37,280 nucleotides of DNA from an uncultured Pelagibacteraceae bacterium (GTDB taxonomy: Bacteria > Pseudomonadota > Alphaproteobacteria > Pelagibacterales > Pelagibacteraceae). The stretch spans positions 1 through 37,280 of the forward strand of contig CABXXB010000006.1 in NCBI GenBank assembly GCA_902516065.1. Direction: 5' to 3'. The notes under the pieces are model-generated. The model was given only the letters and a program-made list of their open reading frames with translations, was not told the DNA's origin and did not search any database. Position 1 is the stretch's first letter. Each line of letters opens with the position of its first letter. The position numbers and the translations under genes were made by a program. Of the stretch, positions 15,357 to 23,135 are shown in pieces.

Positions 15357-16129
15357 AGATATTTCGATAATTTATTATTATTAAAAAAATTTTGCCAATC
15401 AATATATTGGCTATAATCTTTTGGGGTACCTATCGAGATAAATTTATCAGCCTCAAAATTTAATATTTTTTTTTTATTATTTATAATTGTTAAGTATAAT
15501 AAAGATACATACATTTCTTTAAAATTTTTTATTAATTTTTTATTCTGAAATGTTTTTTTGGTATAATATTTGAAGTCAGAAAAATCTTTAAAGTAATATG
15601 AACCAGTTGAGGCAAATTCTAAAAAAGGTTTATCCGTAAAAGATTTTTTTTCTCTCAAACCAATAATTTCGTTTTTTAAAACTTTTAAATAACAGTAAAG
15701 TGTTCCTGAAAAAGAACTTGGATGAAAACCTTTAAAAGAAACTATACCAAAATCGTAGTTAATTATTTCTCTTTTAAATTTTTTGTAATCCCATTTCATT
15801 AAAAAATCGCAATAAGAAACAATAATATTTTTTCTTCCCTCACAGCTTTTTGCTTGAAAAGCAGAATATGCGGGACCCTTATTATTTTCAGGTATTATAT
15901 TCAAATAAATATTTTTTTTTAGACCTTTTAAATAATTTTTTAAATTCTTGTATTTCTTAACTTGTTTATCTGTAATGACTAAGTGAAAGTTATCATCATC
16001 ATCATAATTATTTAAAATTTCAGATATTACTGTTGATCTACCATCTAGAGGAAGTAGAAATTTGGGTGATTTTATTCCAGATTTTATAAATCTATTAGAT
16101 TTACCAGCCATTGTTATAATTATATTCAT
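15353..16129 (-). CDS. sugar-1-phosphate-type nucleotidyltransferase (first of tandem pair)
   Basis: A 258-aa nucleotidyltransferase. The loop TMAGKSNRFIKSGIKSPKFL is at residues about 6-25, the metal-binding Asp is in VSYCDFLMKWDYKKF, and further conserved sites are STGSYYF and the C-terminal IGTPKDYSQYIDWQNFF. It is clearly paralogous to the next gene downstream, with the same order of motifs. Conserved N-terminal Arg and Lys suggest it is active. Related proteins sit in capsule and surface-polysaccharide loci and make NDP-sugars or NDP-polyols. It is 6 nt from the upstream isomerase gene. Confidence 0.82.
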   Translation of the reverse strand: MNIIITMAGKSNRFIKSGIKSPKFLLPLDGRSTVISEILNNYDDDDNFHLVITDKQVKKYKNLKNYLKGLKKNIYLNIIPENNKGPAYSAFQAKSCEGRKNIIVSYCDFLMKWDYKKFKREIINYDFGIVSFKGFHPSSFSGTLYCYLKVLKNEIIGLREKKSFTDKPFLEFASTGSYYFKDFSDFKYYTKKTFQNKKLIKNFKEMYVSLLYLTIINNKKKILNFEADKFISIGTPKDYSQYIDWQNFFNNNKLSKYL

Positions 16130-16135
16130 TCTTAT

Positions 16136-17038
16136 TTAGTTCAAGAATTTTTTCCAGTACTGGACAGTTTCGAAAATATTTTTTTTTAAATTTTTATCTA
16201 TTGGATCTCTTTCTTTAAATGAAAGTTCAAAAGCAAGTTCGGTATCAGAATTATTATTATTTTTCAATATATCTAAAATTTTCTTAGGTTTAATAATTCC
16301 ATCTTTATTATTTTTTTTTGTAAATGGCAAATGTGCAAAATTATTTTTTTTTACTTGCTTGATATGAATAACTGGGCTTTCACTAGAAAATTTTTCTAAC
16401 CATTTGTATGGATCATAGTTAGACTTATCTTTAGAATTTATATCCCCATGACCAACATCTAAACAAAGATCAAATTTATATTTTTTTTTATTTAATAGTG
16501 AGTGTATTTTATTACATTCATTTAACGTTTCTCCAAATTCTCTTGCAATTGACATTGGCTCCCATATTAGAGATTTAATTTTTTTTTTACTCGCATATTC
16601 TCCTATTAAATGCCAATTTTTTATTATTCTTGTTTTTAATAATTTTTTTCTTTGTTTATTATCTTGATAAGAAAGTATACCCAAATGACTACCAACATGA
16701 TTTGCACCCAAATCTATACCAACATCAATAAAACGTTTAAACCAATTGACCCAGTAAATTTGATGATCTTTATCAGGATGACCTAAATGATTTAACCTTG
16801 TAAATGCTCCCGTAAATAAACTATTAACTTTAACATTGTATTTGTTTAAAATTTTGTCGAGCTGTTTTACATTTTTAAAAATATATCGATCTGGCAAATT
16901 CATATTGAGCCAATCTGACGTTGGTTGAATATAGTTCAATTTTAAACTATTTTTTACAAAGTCGATAAATATTTCATTATTATTAAATCTGTTGACTGCA
17001 AAACCAGTATTTATACTTAATTTGTATTTTTTTATCAC
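16136..17038 (-). CDS. sugar phosphate isomerase/epimerase (xylose-isomerase-like TIM barrel)
   Basis: A 300-aa TIM-barrel protein of the AP-endonuclease-2/xylose-isomerase-like family. Metal-ligand candidates are the Glu in SLIWEPMSIAREFG, the Asp and His in LCLDVGHGD, the His in PVIHIKQVK and a late Glu in TELAFELSF. An internal GANHVGSHLG segment provides a further His. Members include ketose and erythrulose-phosphate isomerases and epimerases. The exact substrate is unknown, but its place between an AlsE/Rpe-like epimerase and two nucleotidyltransferases suggests an early step in making a ketose phosphate. It begins one base after the stop of the epimerase gene. Confidence 0.8.
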   Translation of the reverse strand: MIKKYKLSINTGFAVNRFNNNEIFIDFVKNSLKLNYIQPTSDWLNMNLPDRYIFKNVKQLDKILNKYNVKVNSLFTGAFTRLNHLGHPDKDHQIYWVNWFKRFIDVGIDLGANHVGSHLGILSYQDNKQRKKLLKTRIIKNWHLIGEYASKKKIKSLIWEPMSIAREFGETLNECNKIHSLLNKKKYKFDLCLDVGHGDINSKDKSNYDPYKWLEKFSSESPVIHIKQVKKNNFAHLPFTKKNNKDGIIKPKKILDILKNNNNSDTELAFELSFKERDPIDKNLKKNIFETVQYWKKFLN

Positions 17039-17713
17039 TTATAAAACTTTATCTATAGACTCTTTTATTTCTTCTAATGACTTTTTTATTGTTGCATCTT
17101 TTCGGAATAAACCTGATGATCCTAAAACAAGAATATTCGCTCCAGCTTTTATAAAATCTGGTATAGTTGACTTATTAATATTACCATCTGCTGTAATCGT
17201 TATATTCAGTCCCATTTTCTCAATTAGATTTTTTAATTTTTCAATTTTTCTTATTGTTTGAGGAATTAATCTTTGAGATTTAAAACCCGGGTTAACGCTC
17301 AATACAAGTACATTATCTAATTCTTCTATTACATACTCGAGATTCTCTAAAGGTGTTGCGGGTGAGATTGCACAAGCAACTTTTGATTTATTTTTAATAT
17401 TTATTAAATCTCTGTGTAAATTTTTTGATGTCTCCTGGTGAATTGTAAAAATTTCATTTTTGTTCAAGTCAAAGTTTTCGAATAGTCTCATCGGTTCTTC
17501 CACCATTAAATGGTAATGACCAGGAAGTTTGGTATTTTCTTTGACAGTATTTATAATCGAGGATCCCATTGTAAAGTCTGGCGCATAAATACCATCTGCG
17601 ATATCATAATGCATATAATCAATATCATTTTCTTCTAAAGATAAAATTTGATCTTTTAACGAAAGCCAATTTGCACACATTAAACTAGCTGATAATTCTA
17701 TATTTTTATACAT
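17039..17713 (-). CDS. ribulose-phosphate 3-epimerase-family protein, AlsE-like
   Basis: This 224-aa TIM barrel is a second Rpe homologue, distinct from the canonical copy at 33057. Metal-binding residues remain: H35 and D37 in MHYDIADG, His in GHYHLMVEEP, and Asp in ITADGNI. The Met that normally follows (D-V-M-D-G) is Ala, and the DGHF motif is DGIY. The N-terminal SASLMCANW and C-terminal LGSSGLF resemble E. coli D-allulose-6-phosphate epimerase (AlsE) more than housekeeping Rpe. A changed sugar-phosphate substrate is inferred. It is the second gene of the operon, 2 nt after the dehydrogenase and directly joined to the isomerase gene. Confidence 0.85.
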   Translation of the reverse strand: MYKNIELSASLMCANWLSLKDQILSLEENDIDYMHYDIADGIYAPDFTMGSSIINTVKENTKLPGHYHLMVEEPMRLFENFDLNKNEIFTIHQETSKNLHRDLINIKNKSKVACAISPATPLENLEYVIEELDNVLVLSVNPGFKSQRLIPQTIRKIEKLKNLIEKMGLNITITADGNINKSTIPDFIKAGANILVLGSSGLFRKDATIKKSLEEIKESIDKVL

Positions 17714-17715
17714 CT

Positions 17716-18729
17716 TTATCTTTTACCTGGTTTTAAAATTATTTTAATATATTTATTTTTTTTCATCGTTTTAAAAGCAAAATTATATTCATTTATTGGT
17801 ATACGGTGTGTAATTAAACTATCAACTTTAATTTTTTTGTTTATCAGTAATTTTGCAGCCTTTATTACATGTCTTCTTTCTGAGCCATGAGATCCAACAA
17901 CTTTGAGCTGTTTGTAATGGATTTTATTAGTATTTATCTTAATCATTGGATCAATCATATTTTTTTTTGCAAGTCCTGCAAAAAAATTAATACTTGATCC
18001 ATTGCTGGCTATATTTACGGCTTCTACCTGAGCTTTTGCCGAACTGCATGCTACAAAAACATAATCTAATGAATTATTCTTTAAAAATGTTCCAATCTTT
18101 TTTTTATAAGTTTTTAAATTTAATTTAATTACACTGGAACCTTTTATACCATTCTCTAGCTTGTATTTATCTTGGTCTATCAAAAAAACTTTTTTACTTT
18201 TGTTTAATATACATAATTTTGCAATAAGTTGACCTATCGATCCAGATCCAAATATTAAAACATTTTTATTTGATTTAAGACCAATTTTTTCAATCCCATT
18301 TAAACAACAGGCCAATGGTTCAGTTAAGGCAAGTATATCACTTTTTATTTTTTTTTTTGATATGTGGTGAGGAAGCTTCATAAGAATATTTTTATTGATT
18401 CTTAAATATTTTTGAAATCCACCATCTATTTCATGACCTATTGCAAAATTTTTATGGTGTTCTATATCGGCACCTAGGGCTATTTGGGAATTCTCTTTAA
18501 AGTAGGATTGATTTTTTGGGGCACTTTTAATCGTACCTGCAATTTCATGTCCCATTACACGATTTTTTTTTAACCTGTTGCTGCCATTATTAAACATCTT
18601 TAAATCTGATCCACACATGCCACAACTTTCCACTTCAATAATAACATCATCATTTTTAGGATAAATTTTTGAATAATTAAGAGATAGTTTCTTAGGTTTT
18701 ATATATCTTAAAGATGTGTTGTTAAACAT
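17716..18729 (-). CDS. zinc-dependent MDR dehydrogenase, sorbitol/inositol-dehydrogenase-like
   Basis: A 337-aa MDR enzyme, first in the operon. Catalytic zinc ligands are Cys in SCGMCGSDLK, His/Glu in MGHEIAG and Glu in LTEPLACC. The nucleotide site is FGSGSIGQLIAKL. Unlike its operon partner it has lost the four-Cys structural zinc lobe: the stretch between GHE and DGGF (residues about 65-100) contains no cysteine. C-terminal SHGSERRHVIKAAKLL and DSLITHRIPI are typical of polyol/threonine dehydrogenases. It likely oxidises or reduces a sugar or cyclitol feeding the pathway. It is divergent from the GT2 gene across 120 nt with a perfect palindrome. Confidence 0.85.
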   Translation of the reverse strand: MFNNTSLRYIKPKKLSLNYSKIYPKNDDVIIEVESCGMCGSDLKMFNNGSNRLKKNRVMGHEIAGTIKSAPKNQSYFKENSQIALGADIEHHKNFAIGHEIDGGFQKYLRINKNILMKLPHHISKKKIKSDILALTEPLACCLNGIEKIGLKSNKNVLIFGSGSIGQLIAKLCILNKSKKVFLIDQDKYKLENGIKGSSVIKLNLKTYKKKIGTFLKNNSLDYVFVACSSAKAQVEAVNIASNGSSINFFAGLAKKNMIDPMIKINTNKIHYKQLKVVGSHGSERRHVIKAAKLLINKKIKVDSLITHRIPINEYNFAFKTMKKNKYIKIILKPGKR

Positions 18730-18800
18730 AATAGGTATCTAAATGCAGAGCATAAAGGTAATTAATTATAGGTCAATAATTTTTTTTAATATAGAAATTT

Positions 18801-18819
18801 TTGCATTATAACAATGCAA
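18801..18819. promoter_or_regulatory. perfect palindrome in the divergent sugar-island promoter region
   Basis: TTGCATT (18801-18807) and AATGCAA (18813-18819) flank a 5-nt spacer ATAAC, giving a perfect 7-bp dyad in the gap between the two divergent transcription units of the sugar island. A TATAAC -10-like hexamer (18807-18812) lies inside it. It could be a repressor operator covering a promoter. It is 30 nt upstream of the GT2 start. Confidence 0.4.
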
Positions 18820-18849
18820 TATTAACTAAAAAAAATTAAGTAATTTAAA

Positions 18850-19566
18850 ATGAATTATTCTTTAATAATACCATGTTATAATGAAGGAAAAAATTTACCT
18901 ATTTTAATAAATAAATATAAAAAATTTTTAATAAATCCTAAAAACGAATTGGTTTTAGTAAATAATGGTTCAGTTGATGATACAGAAATCATTTTCAAAA
19001 AATTAACTAAATTTAAAAATATAAAAACTTGTAGAGTCAAAAAAAATATTGGTTTTGGTTTTGGCTTAAAAAAAGGAATATTAGCCTCAAGTGGAAAAAT
19101 TATAATTTATTCTCATGCAGATTTTGAAGTAAATCCAAACGACGTAATTAAATCAATAAAACTTTTTGAAAAAAATAAATATGAAAAAAAAATTTTTATT
19201 AAAGGAAACAGAATTCAATTACTCAAAAATCATTGGACTGGTACAGATATATTTTTTTCTTATGGGTACACAGTTTTAAGTTTAATACTGTTTAGAAAAA
19301 AGATATATGATATACATGCCATGCCTGTTTTGTTTTCTAAAAAACTATTAAAAAATTTAAATTACTTTCCAAACGAATTTTCAATAGACCTAGCCCTTTA
19401 TGTTCACGCAATAAAAAATTATTATAAAATAATAAGATTTCCAGTAAATTTTAATAAGAAAAAAAGAAAATATGGAGAAGGAAGCAGCGATAATATAATA
19501 AAATTGATTCAAAATAGTTTTGTTCAATTTTACCATTCATTGATAATTTTATTTAAATCAAAATAA
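18850..19566 (+). CDS. family 2 glycosyltransferase
   Basis: A 238-aa GT-A fold glycosyltransferase of the DPM1/GT2 type. The nucleotide-binding N-terminus is LIIPCYNEGKNLP (residues about 5-17), followed by LVNNGSVDD and the GFGLKKGILASSGKIIIYSHADFE metal-site region, where HAD replaces the usual DAD. The acceptor-side segment NEFSIDLALYVHA comes later. It lacks clear transmembrane helices apart from a short hydrophobic stretch (about residues 138-152). It probably loads a lipid carrier such as undecaprenyl phosphate with a sugar, or extends a glycan. The next gene is a GT-C-like membrane protein that could use such a lipid-linked donor. Confidence 0.88.
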   Translation: MNYSLIIPCYNEGKNLPILINKYKKFLINPKNELVLVNNGSVDDTEIIFKKLTKFKNIKTCRVKKNIGFGFGLKKGILASSGKIIIYSHADFEVNPNDVIKSIKLFEKNKYEKKIFIKGNRIQLLKNHWTGTDIFFSYGYTVLSLILFRKKIYDIHAMPVLFSKKLLKNLNYFPNEFSIDLALYVHAIKNYYKIIRFPVNFNKKKRKYGEGSSDNIIKLIQNSFVQFYHSLIILFKSK

Positions 19567-19575
19567 AATAAAATC

Positions 19576-19596
19576 CTAATACAAAGGTAGTATTAG
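19576..19596 (+). terminator. weak hairpin after the GT2 gene
   Basis: CTAATAC (19576-19582) pairs with GTATTAG (19590-19596) across a 7-nt loop, starting 10 nt after the GT2 stop. It is followed by an AT-rich run but no uninterrupted T-tract. A second small repeat (ACTATT at 19616-19621 with AATAGT at 19627-19632) follows. Terminator function is uncertain. Confidence 0.25.
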
Positions 19597-19649
19597 TAAT
19601 ATAATTATTCTAGACACTATTTAAATAATAGTTACTATTTTAAAAAGTT

Positions 19650-21725
19650 ATGTATTTAATGAAAAAATTATCAATTTTTTACAATTCTAAACCCTCTGAA
19701 TCATTTATCACTTCAATTGTAATATTATTAAGTGGGTTTTTTATTTTAAGTTCTTCAAGTTTATTTATAGGAAATTTTGATAATATATATTTACTCTACG
19801 CGTTGGTGACTTGGCTTTGGCTTAGGCTAAATGAGGAAATTTTTAATTTTCTTTTAAAAAAAAAGATAGACAAAATTCTTTCATTTTCAATCAGTTGGAT
19901 AATTCCAATTATTATTATTTGTTTATTAGGTCTTTTTCATTTTAAATTGCCGATTTTTATTCTAGCAATAATTGCTTTAATTGATCTTTTATTTTTCACA
20001 TTTTTTAATAAAAAATCTTTTTTCAAATTAAACTGGAGAAATTTATTTTGTATATTTATATCTGGTCTAACAATTATTTTTTTAATTGCTATTAACACTG
20101 ACCATTTAGCTTGGATAGATGAACTAGTTTATATGGGTAGAGTTCGTCAGGATACTTTGCGCGATGCTGCAATTTTAAATTCTTGGATTCAATACTCAAC
20201 TATTAGCCATGGTGTACATGGGTTACTTTTTGAGCCTTACCATTCTCTCTATGTGCACTTTTTAGATCCGTTTATCAATGACACAACTAATGTGTTTCAA
20301 GTATTTACTATATTTGCCAACATAATTATCCCAGCAATAGTTGTATATGGATGTTCAAAAATTATTATAAATATTGGTTCAAATTATATAATTGAAAATT
20401 GGTATTTTTTTCTTTTATTTTTTATTCTTACTTTTGCTGAATTAAGTTATATTATGCATCAAAGGTCATTTTTAATTGCAACATTACTTTTTATCGCAAT
20501 TATTCCTTTAGTTTTTAACATTATTAAAGACCCCAAAAATTCACATGTAGAGGTTATTTTAGTATGCTTACTTGTTCCATTAATAATTTATGCAAGAGCA
20601 TTTCATGGATTATTTACTTTGGGTATATTGTGTTATTTTTTATTAATTAAAAAAATTCCTTATAAATTAATAATATTATCATCAATAACATTATCAGTTT
20701 TGTTTGTTATATTCTATTATGGACAAACTCAGAGATCACAAGAAGCAATTCTGGGTAATGGTTATATATTAGAATTTTTTTTAAGATCACAAGGAAATAT
20801 TTTAGATAACTTTTCTATTCCAATAATTATATTTCTTTTGATTTTCCTTTTCAAAAAAAGTGGACTTAAATATAAATACAGTAATCAAACAAATAAAGAT
20901 CTCTTTTTATATTTTACGTTTGTAATCTGTTTGATTAGTTTATTTTTAATATTGAAATCAAGAGGATTCAGTGACACATTTTATCAATTGGTGCCTATTT
21001 ACTGGTTCACATTTTTCTTTTTACTAACACCAAATTTTAGTCAAACATTTTTCAATTTATCTAAACAAAAAAAAATTTTTAAATTATTTAATATTAAGCC
21101 ATTAATAATATTTATATTATTTATAGCTTCTATTAGTTTTATACAAAAAAATTTTTATAAAATTGTAAATTACCAAAGTTATTTAATGGAAACCATAAAA
21201 GATTTTAGAGTAATGAATAATCAATGGAGTGGTAATGATATAAGGAGTGAAATTTTCATTAAAGATATAAACTTAACAGAATGTGATAAAGAAAAATTTA
21301 CTTTAGTGTGTTCGTTAAAGAAAAAAATACTTGGAAGTCAAAATTTTAAAGAACAATCCTCTAAATTGTTCTTAAAAAAGATGATTAATCAAGCAACTAA
21401 TTCAGCTAAAAAACTTAATGGAAACACAGCTGTATATATAAATCCTTCTCATAAATATTGGGAGTTTGAAAAAGATTATGGTTTTAAAGGTAAGTTTAGT
21501 TATTTTTTTATGGCGACTGCTAAATTGCCAATTATTTTTGGTGCTCATCCAGATAATACAGATATCAATCAAGTTAGTGTGGCTCACGCTAATGATGGTA
21601 CATTAAAAAATTTAGATGAAATTGGCAATAATATAGATATTTGCGTTGCAGCTAAAATTGTCGAAATTGATAATATCATAATTTTTAAGGAAAAAAATTT
21701 AATAGAAATATTACAATGCGAGTAA
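19650..21725 (+). CDS. large polytopic membrane protein, GT-C glycosyltransferase-like
   Basis: A 691-aa protein with roughly 11-13 hydrophobic helices in residues 15-500 and a soluble C-terminal domain of about 190 residues. The first large loop after the initial membrane helices has D151 and the adjacent acidic pair D157-E158 (TDHLAWIDELVYMGR). That position and pattern are typical of GT-C enzymes that use lipid-linked sugars (PMT, ArnT, PglB-like). I do not recognise a named family, so GT-C is an inference. The start could be ATG 19650 or ATG 19659 (MKKLS); neither has a clear Shine-Dalgarno. It follows the GT2 gene by 83 nt and likely works with it. Confidence 0.7.
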   Translation: MYLMKKLSIFYNSKPSESFITSIVILLSGFFILSSSSLFIGNFDNIYLLYALVTWLWLRLNEEIFNFLLKKKIDKILSFSISWIIPIIIICLLGLFHFKLPIFILAIIALIDLLFFTFFNKKSFFKLNWRNLFCIFISGLTIIFLIAINTDHLAWIDELVYMGRVRQDTLRDAAILNSWIQYSTISHGVHGLLFEPYHSLYVHFLDPFINDTTNVFQVFTIFANIIIPAIVVYGCSKIIINIGSNYIIENWYFFLLFFILTFAELSYIMHQRSFLIATLLFIAIIPLVFNIIKDPKNSHVEVILVCLLVPLIIYARAFHGLFTLGILCYFLLIKKIPYKLIILSSITLSVLFVIFYYGQTQRSQEAILGNGYILEFFLRSQGNILDNFSIPIIIFLLIFLFKKSGLKYKYSNQTNKDLFLYFTFVICLISLFLILKSRGFSDTFYQLVPIYWFTFFFLLTPNFSQTFFNLSKQKKIFKLFNIKPLIIFILFIASISFIQKNFYKIVNYQSYLMETIKDFRVMNNQWSGNDIRSEIFIKDINLTECDKEKFTLVCSLKKKILGSQNFKEQSSKLFLKKMINQATNSAKKLNGNTAVYINPSHKYWEFEKDYGFKGKFSYFFMATAKLPIIFGAHPDNTDINQVSVAHANDGTLKNLDEIGNNIDICVAAKIVEIDNIIIFKEKNLIEILQCE

Positions 21726-21772
21726 ATATTTATATATATCTGCTATCGTAACTTATGACTGATAGAAAAAAA

Positions 21773-22039
21773 TTAATTATCTAAAATTTTTTTTTTTGCT
21801 TTCTCAAATTCTTCTTGAGTCAATGCTCCACTTTTGAGAAGTTCATTTAATTTTGTAATTTCATCACTTAAATTTTCATTATTTGATGAAATATTTTTAT
21901 TCTCGTTTTCATATTCATCAAATTTTTCTTTTCTATTTTCATCTTTAGCTTTAAAGCCTTTCATAATAGCTGAGCCACCTAAATAAAGAACAAAACCAAG
22001 TATTGGAAATACTAATGCAAAGAATATTATTTTTTCCAT
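21773..22039 (-). CDS. small membrane protein with SHOCT domain
   Basis: An 88-aa protein: one N-terminal transmembrane helix (residues about 3-27), a charged linker rich in Lys, Glu and Asn (30-55), and a C-terminal SHOCT motif. The motif reads ITKLNELLKSGALTQEEFEK plus AKKKIL, with the L-x-L-x-x-x-G-x-L/I-T-x-E-E-F pattern. SHOCT domains occur at the ends of many bacterial membrane proteins and are thought to mediate oligomerisation. It lies 3 nt after the preceding small membrane-protein gene and is last in a long minus-strand operon. Confidence 0.8.
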   Translation of the reverse strand: MEKIIFFALVFPILGFVLYLGGSAIMKGFKAKDENRKEKFDEYENENKNISSNNENLSDEITKLNELLKSGALTQEEFEKAKKKILDN

Positions 22040-22042
22040 AAA

Positions 22043-22246
22043 TTAATCTTCATCCTCTTCCCTCCATTTTTTTTCATACATTAGCCATGCAGCATATATT
22101 ACTGATACTGTACCCACTATCATACCATAATCAAATCCTGTTTGTTGGTCATGAAGATACCAACCTAGCTGAGTTGCTCCAATTGGAGGAATGGTGAGTA
22201 ACAGAAATATTATTCCTATTCTGTATGGATATTTTGGCTTTTTCAT
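22043..22246 (-). CDS. hypothetical small membrane protein
   Basis: I do not recognise this 67-aa protein. It has two predicted membrane helices (about residues 10-28 and 40-57), a positive N-terminus (MKKPKYPYR) and an acidic C-terminus (EKKWREEDED). By the positive-inside rule the N-terminus should be cytoplasmic. It is located 37 nt after folD and 3 nt before the SHOCT-protein gene. It is probably real because it is in phase with tight operon spacing and has a clean ATG start. Confidence 0.65.
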   Translation of the reverse strand: MKKPKYPYRIGIIFLLLTIPPIGATQLGWYLHDQQTGFDYGMIVGTVSVIYAAWLMYEKKWREEDED

Positions 22247-22283
22247 TCCTAAGACTAACAGATTAAACTTCTAGAATTAAATA

Positions 22284-23129
22284 TTAAATTTGCGATCTTT
22301 TGAAACACTCTATTGTGTTTTTAAGCAAACAAGCAATCGTCATTGGACCTACACCGCCAGGAACTGGGGTCAGTGCTTTTGCATTTTTGGAAACTTCATC
22401 AAAATGAACATCTCCTACTATACCTTTGTCAGTTTTATTAATTCCAACATCAATAACTATAGCGTCTTTTTTTACCCAATCTCCTCTTACAAGTTCTGGA
22501 ATACCAACGGCTGCTACAATAATATCAGCTTCTAAACATTCTGCTTTTAAATCTTTAGTTCTAGAATGAGTTATTGTTACTGTACAATTTTCTTTTAACA
22601 AAAGTTGAGTCATTGGTTTTCCATTTAAATTTGATCTACCAACTACAACTGCTTTTTTACCACTTAAATTTGGTTCAATTTTTTTAATCAATAAATAACA
22701 TCCAAGTGGGGTACAAGGAACAGAGCTTTCATAACCAGATGAAAGATTTCCAACATTCATTGGATGAAATCCATCAACATCTTTCGAAGGATCTATTGCT
22801 TCAATTACTTTTTGCTTATCTATATGCTTTGGTAAAGGTAGTTGAACTAAAATTCCTGAAACAGTTGTATCTTTATTAAGTTGACTAATTTTTTCTAAAA
22901 CAGTTTTTTCATCGACTGAGTCTGGATACTTAATTACGTCCGATTTTAATCCTACCTCGTTAGCTGATTTCTCTTTATTTCTAACATAAATTTGACTTGG
23001 CGTTAAATCTCCAATTAAAATCACTGTCAATCCTGGAATTCTATTATGTTTAGTTTTCAATTCAGCAACTTCTTTTTTAAGTTCTTCTCTTAATTCTGCC
23101 GCTGCTTTTTTACCGTCAATTAAAATCAT
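22284..23129 (-). CDS. folD: bifunctional methylenetetrahydrofolate dehydrogenase/cyclohydrolase FolD
   Basis: FolD interconverts 5,10-methylene-THF, 5,10-methenyl-THF and 10-formyl-THF with NADP(H), supplying one-carbon units for purines (compare purH downstream) and formyl-Met-tRNA. It has the standard 281-aa length. Family marks: YVRNKEKSANEVGL (catalytic Lys/Tyr region), GILVQLPLPKHID, DVDGFHPMNVG, PCTPLGC, VVGRSNLNGKP (dinucleotide site) and the C-terminal PVPGGVGPMT. All catalytic residues are intact. It starts 6 nt after the yggT stop. Confidence 0.97.
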   Translation of the reverse strand: MILIDGKKAAAELREELKKEVAELKTKHNRIPGLTVILIGDLTPSQIYVRNKEKSANEVGLKSDVIKYPDSVDEKTVLEKISQLNKDTTVSGILVQLPLPKHIDKQKVIEAIDPSKDVDGFHPMNVGNLSSGYESSVPCTPLGCYLLIKKIEPNLSGKKAVVVGRSNLNGKPMTQLLLKENCTVTITHSRTKDLKAECLEADIIVAAVGIPELVRGDWVKKDAIVIDVGINKTDKGIVGDVHFDEVSKNAKALTPVPGGVGPMTIACLLKNTIECFKRSQI

Positions 23130-23135
23130 GGTTTT

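Noticed and set aside
16992..17261. Plus-strand open frame of 89 codons across the isomerase/epimerase junction
   Set aside because: It is antisense to two well-supported genes with conserved active sites; composition fits a shadow frame.
12919..21725. Sugar island as a recent mobile insertion
   Set aside because: It is more AT-rich and Lys/Asn-rich than its surroundings, but no integrase, tRNA target or flanking direct repeat is visible, so only a flexible-genome origin is suggested.
21726..21772. CTATC/GATAG hairpin between convergent genes as a terminator
   Set aside because: The 5-bp stem has a 13-nt loop and no T-tract on either strand.
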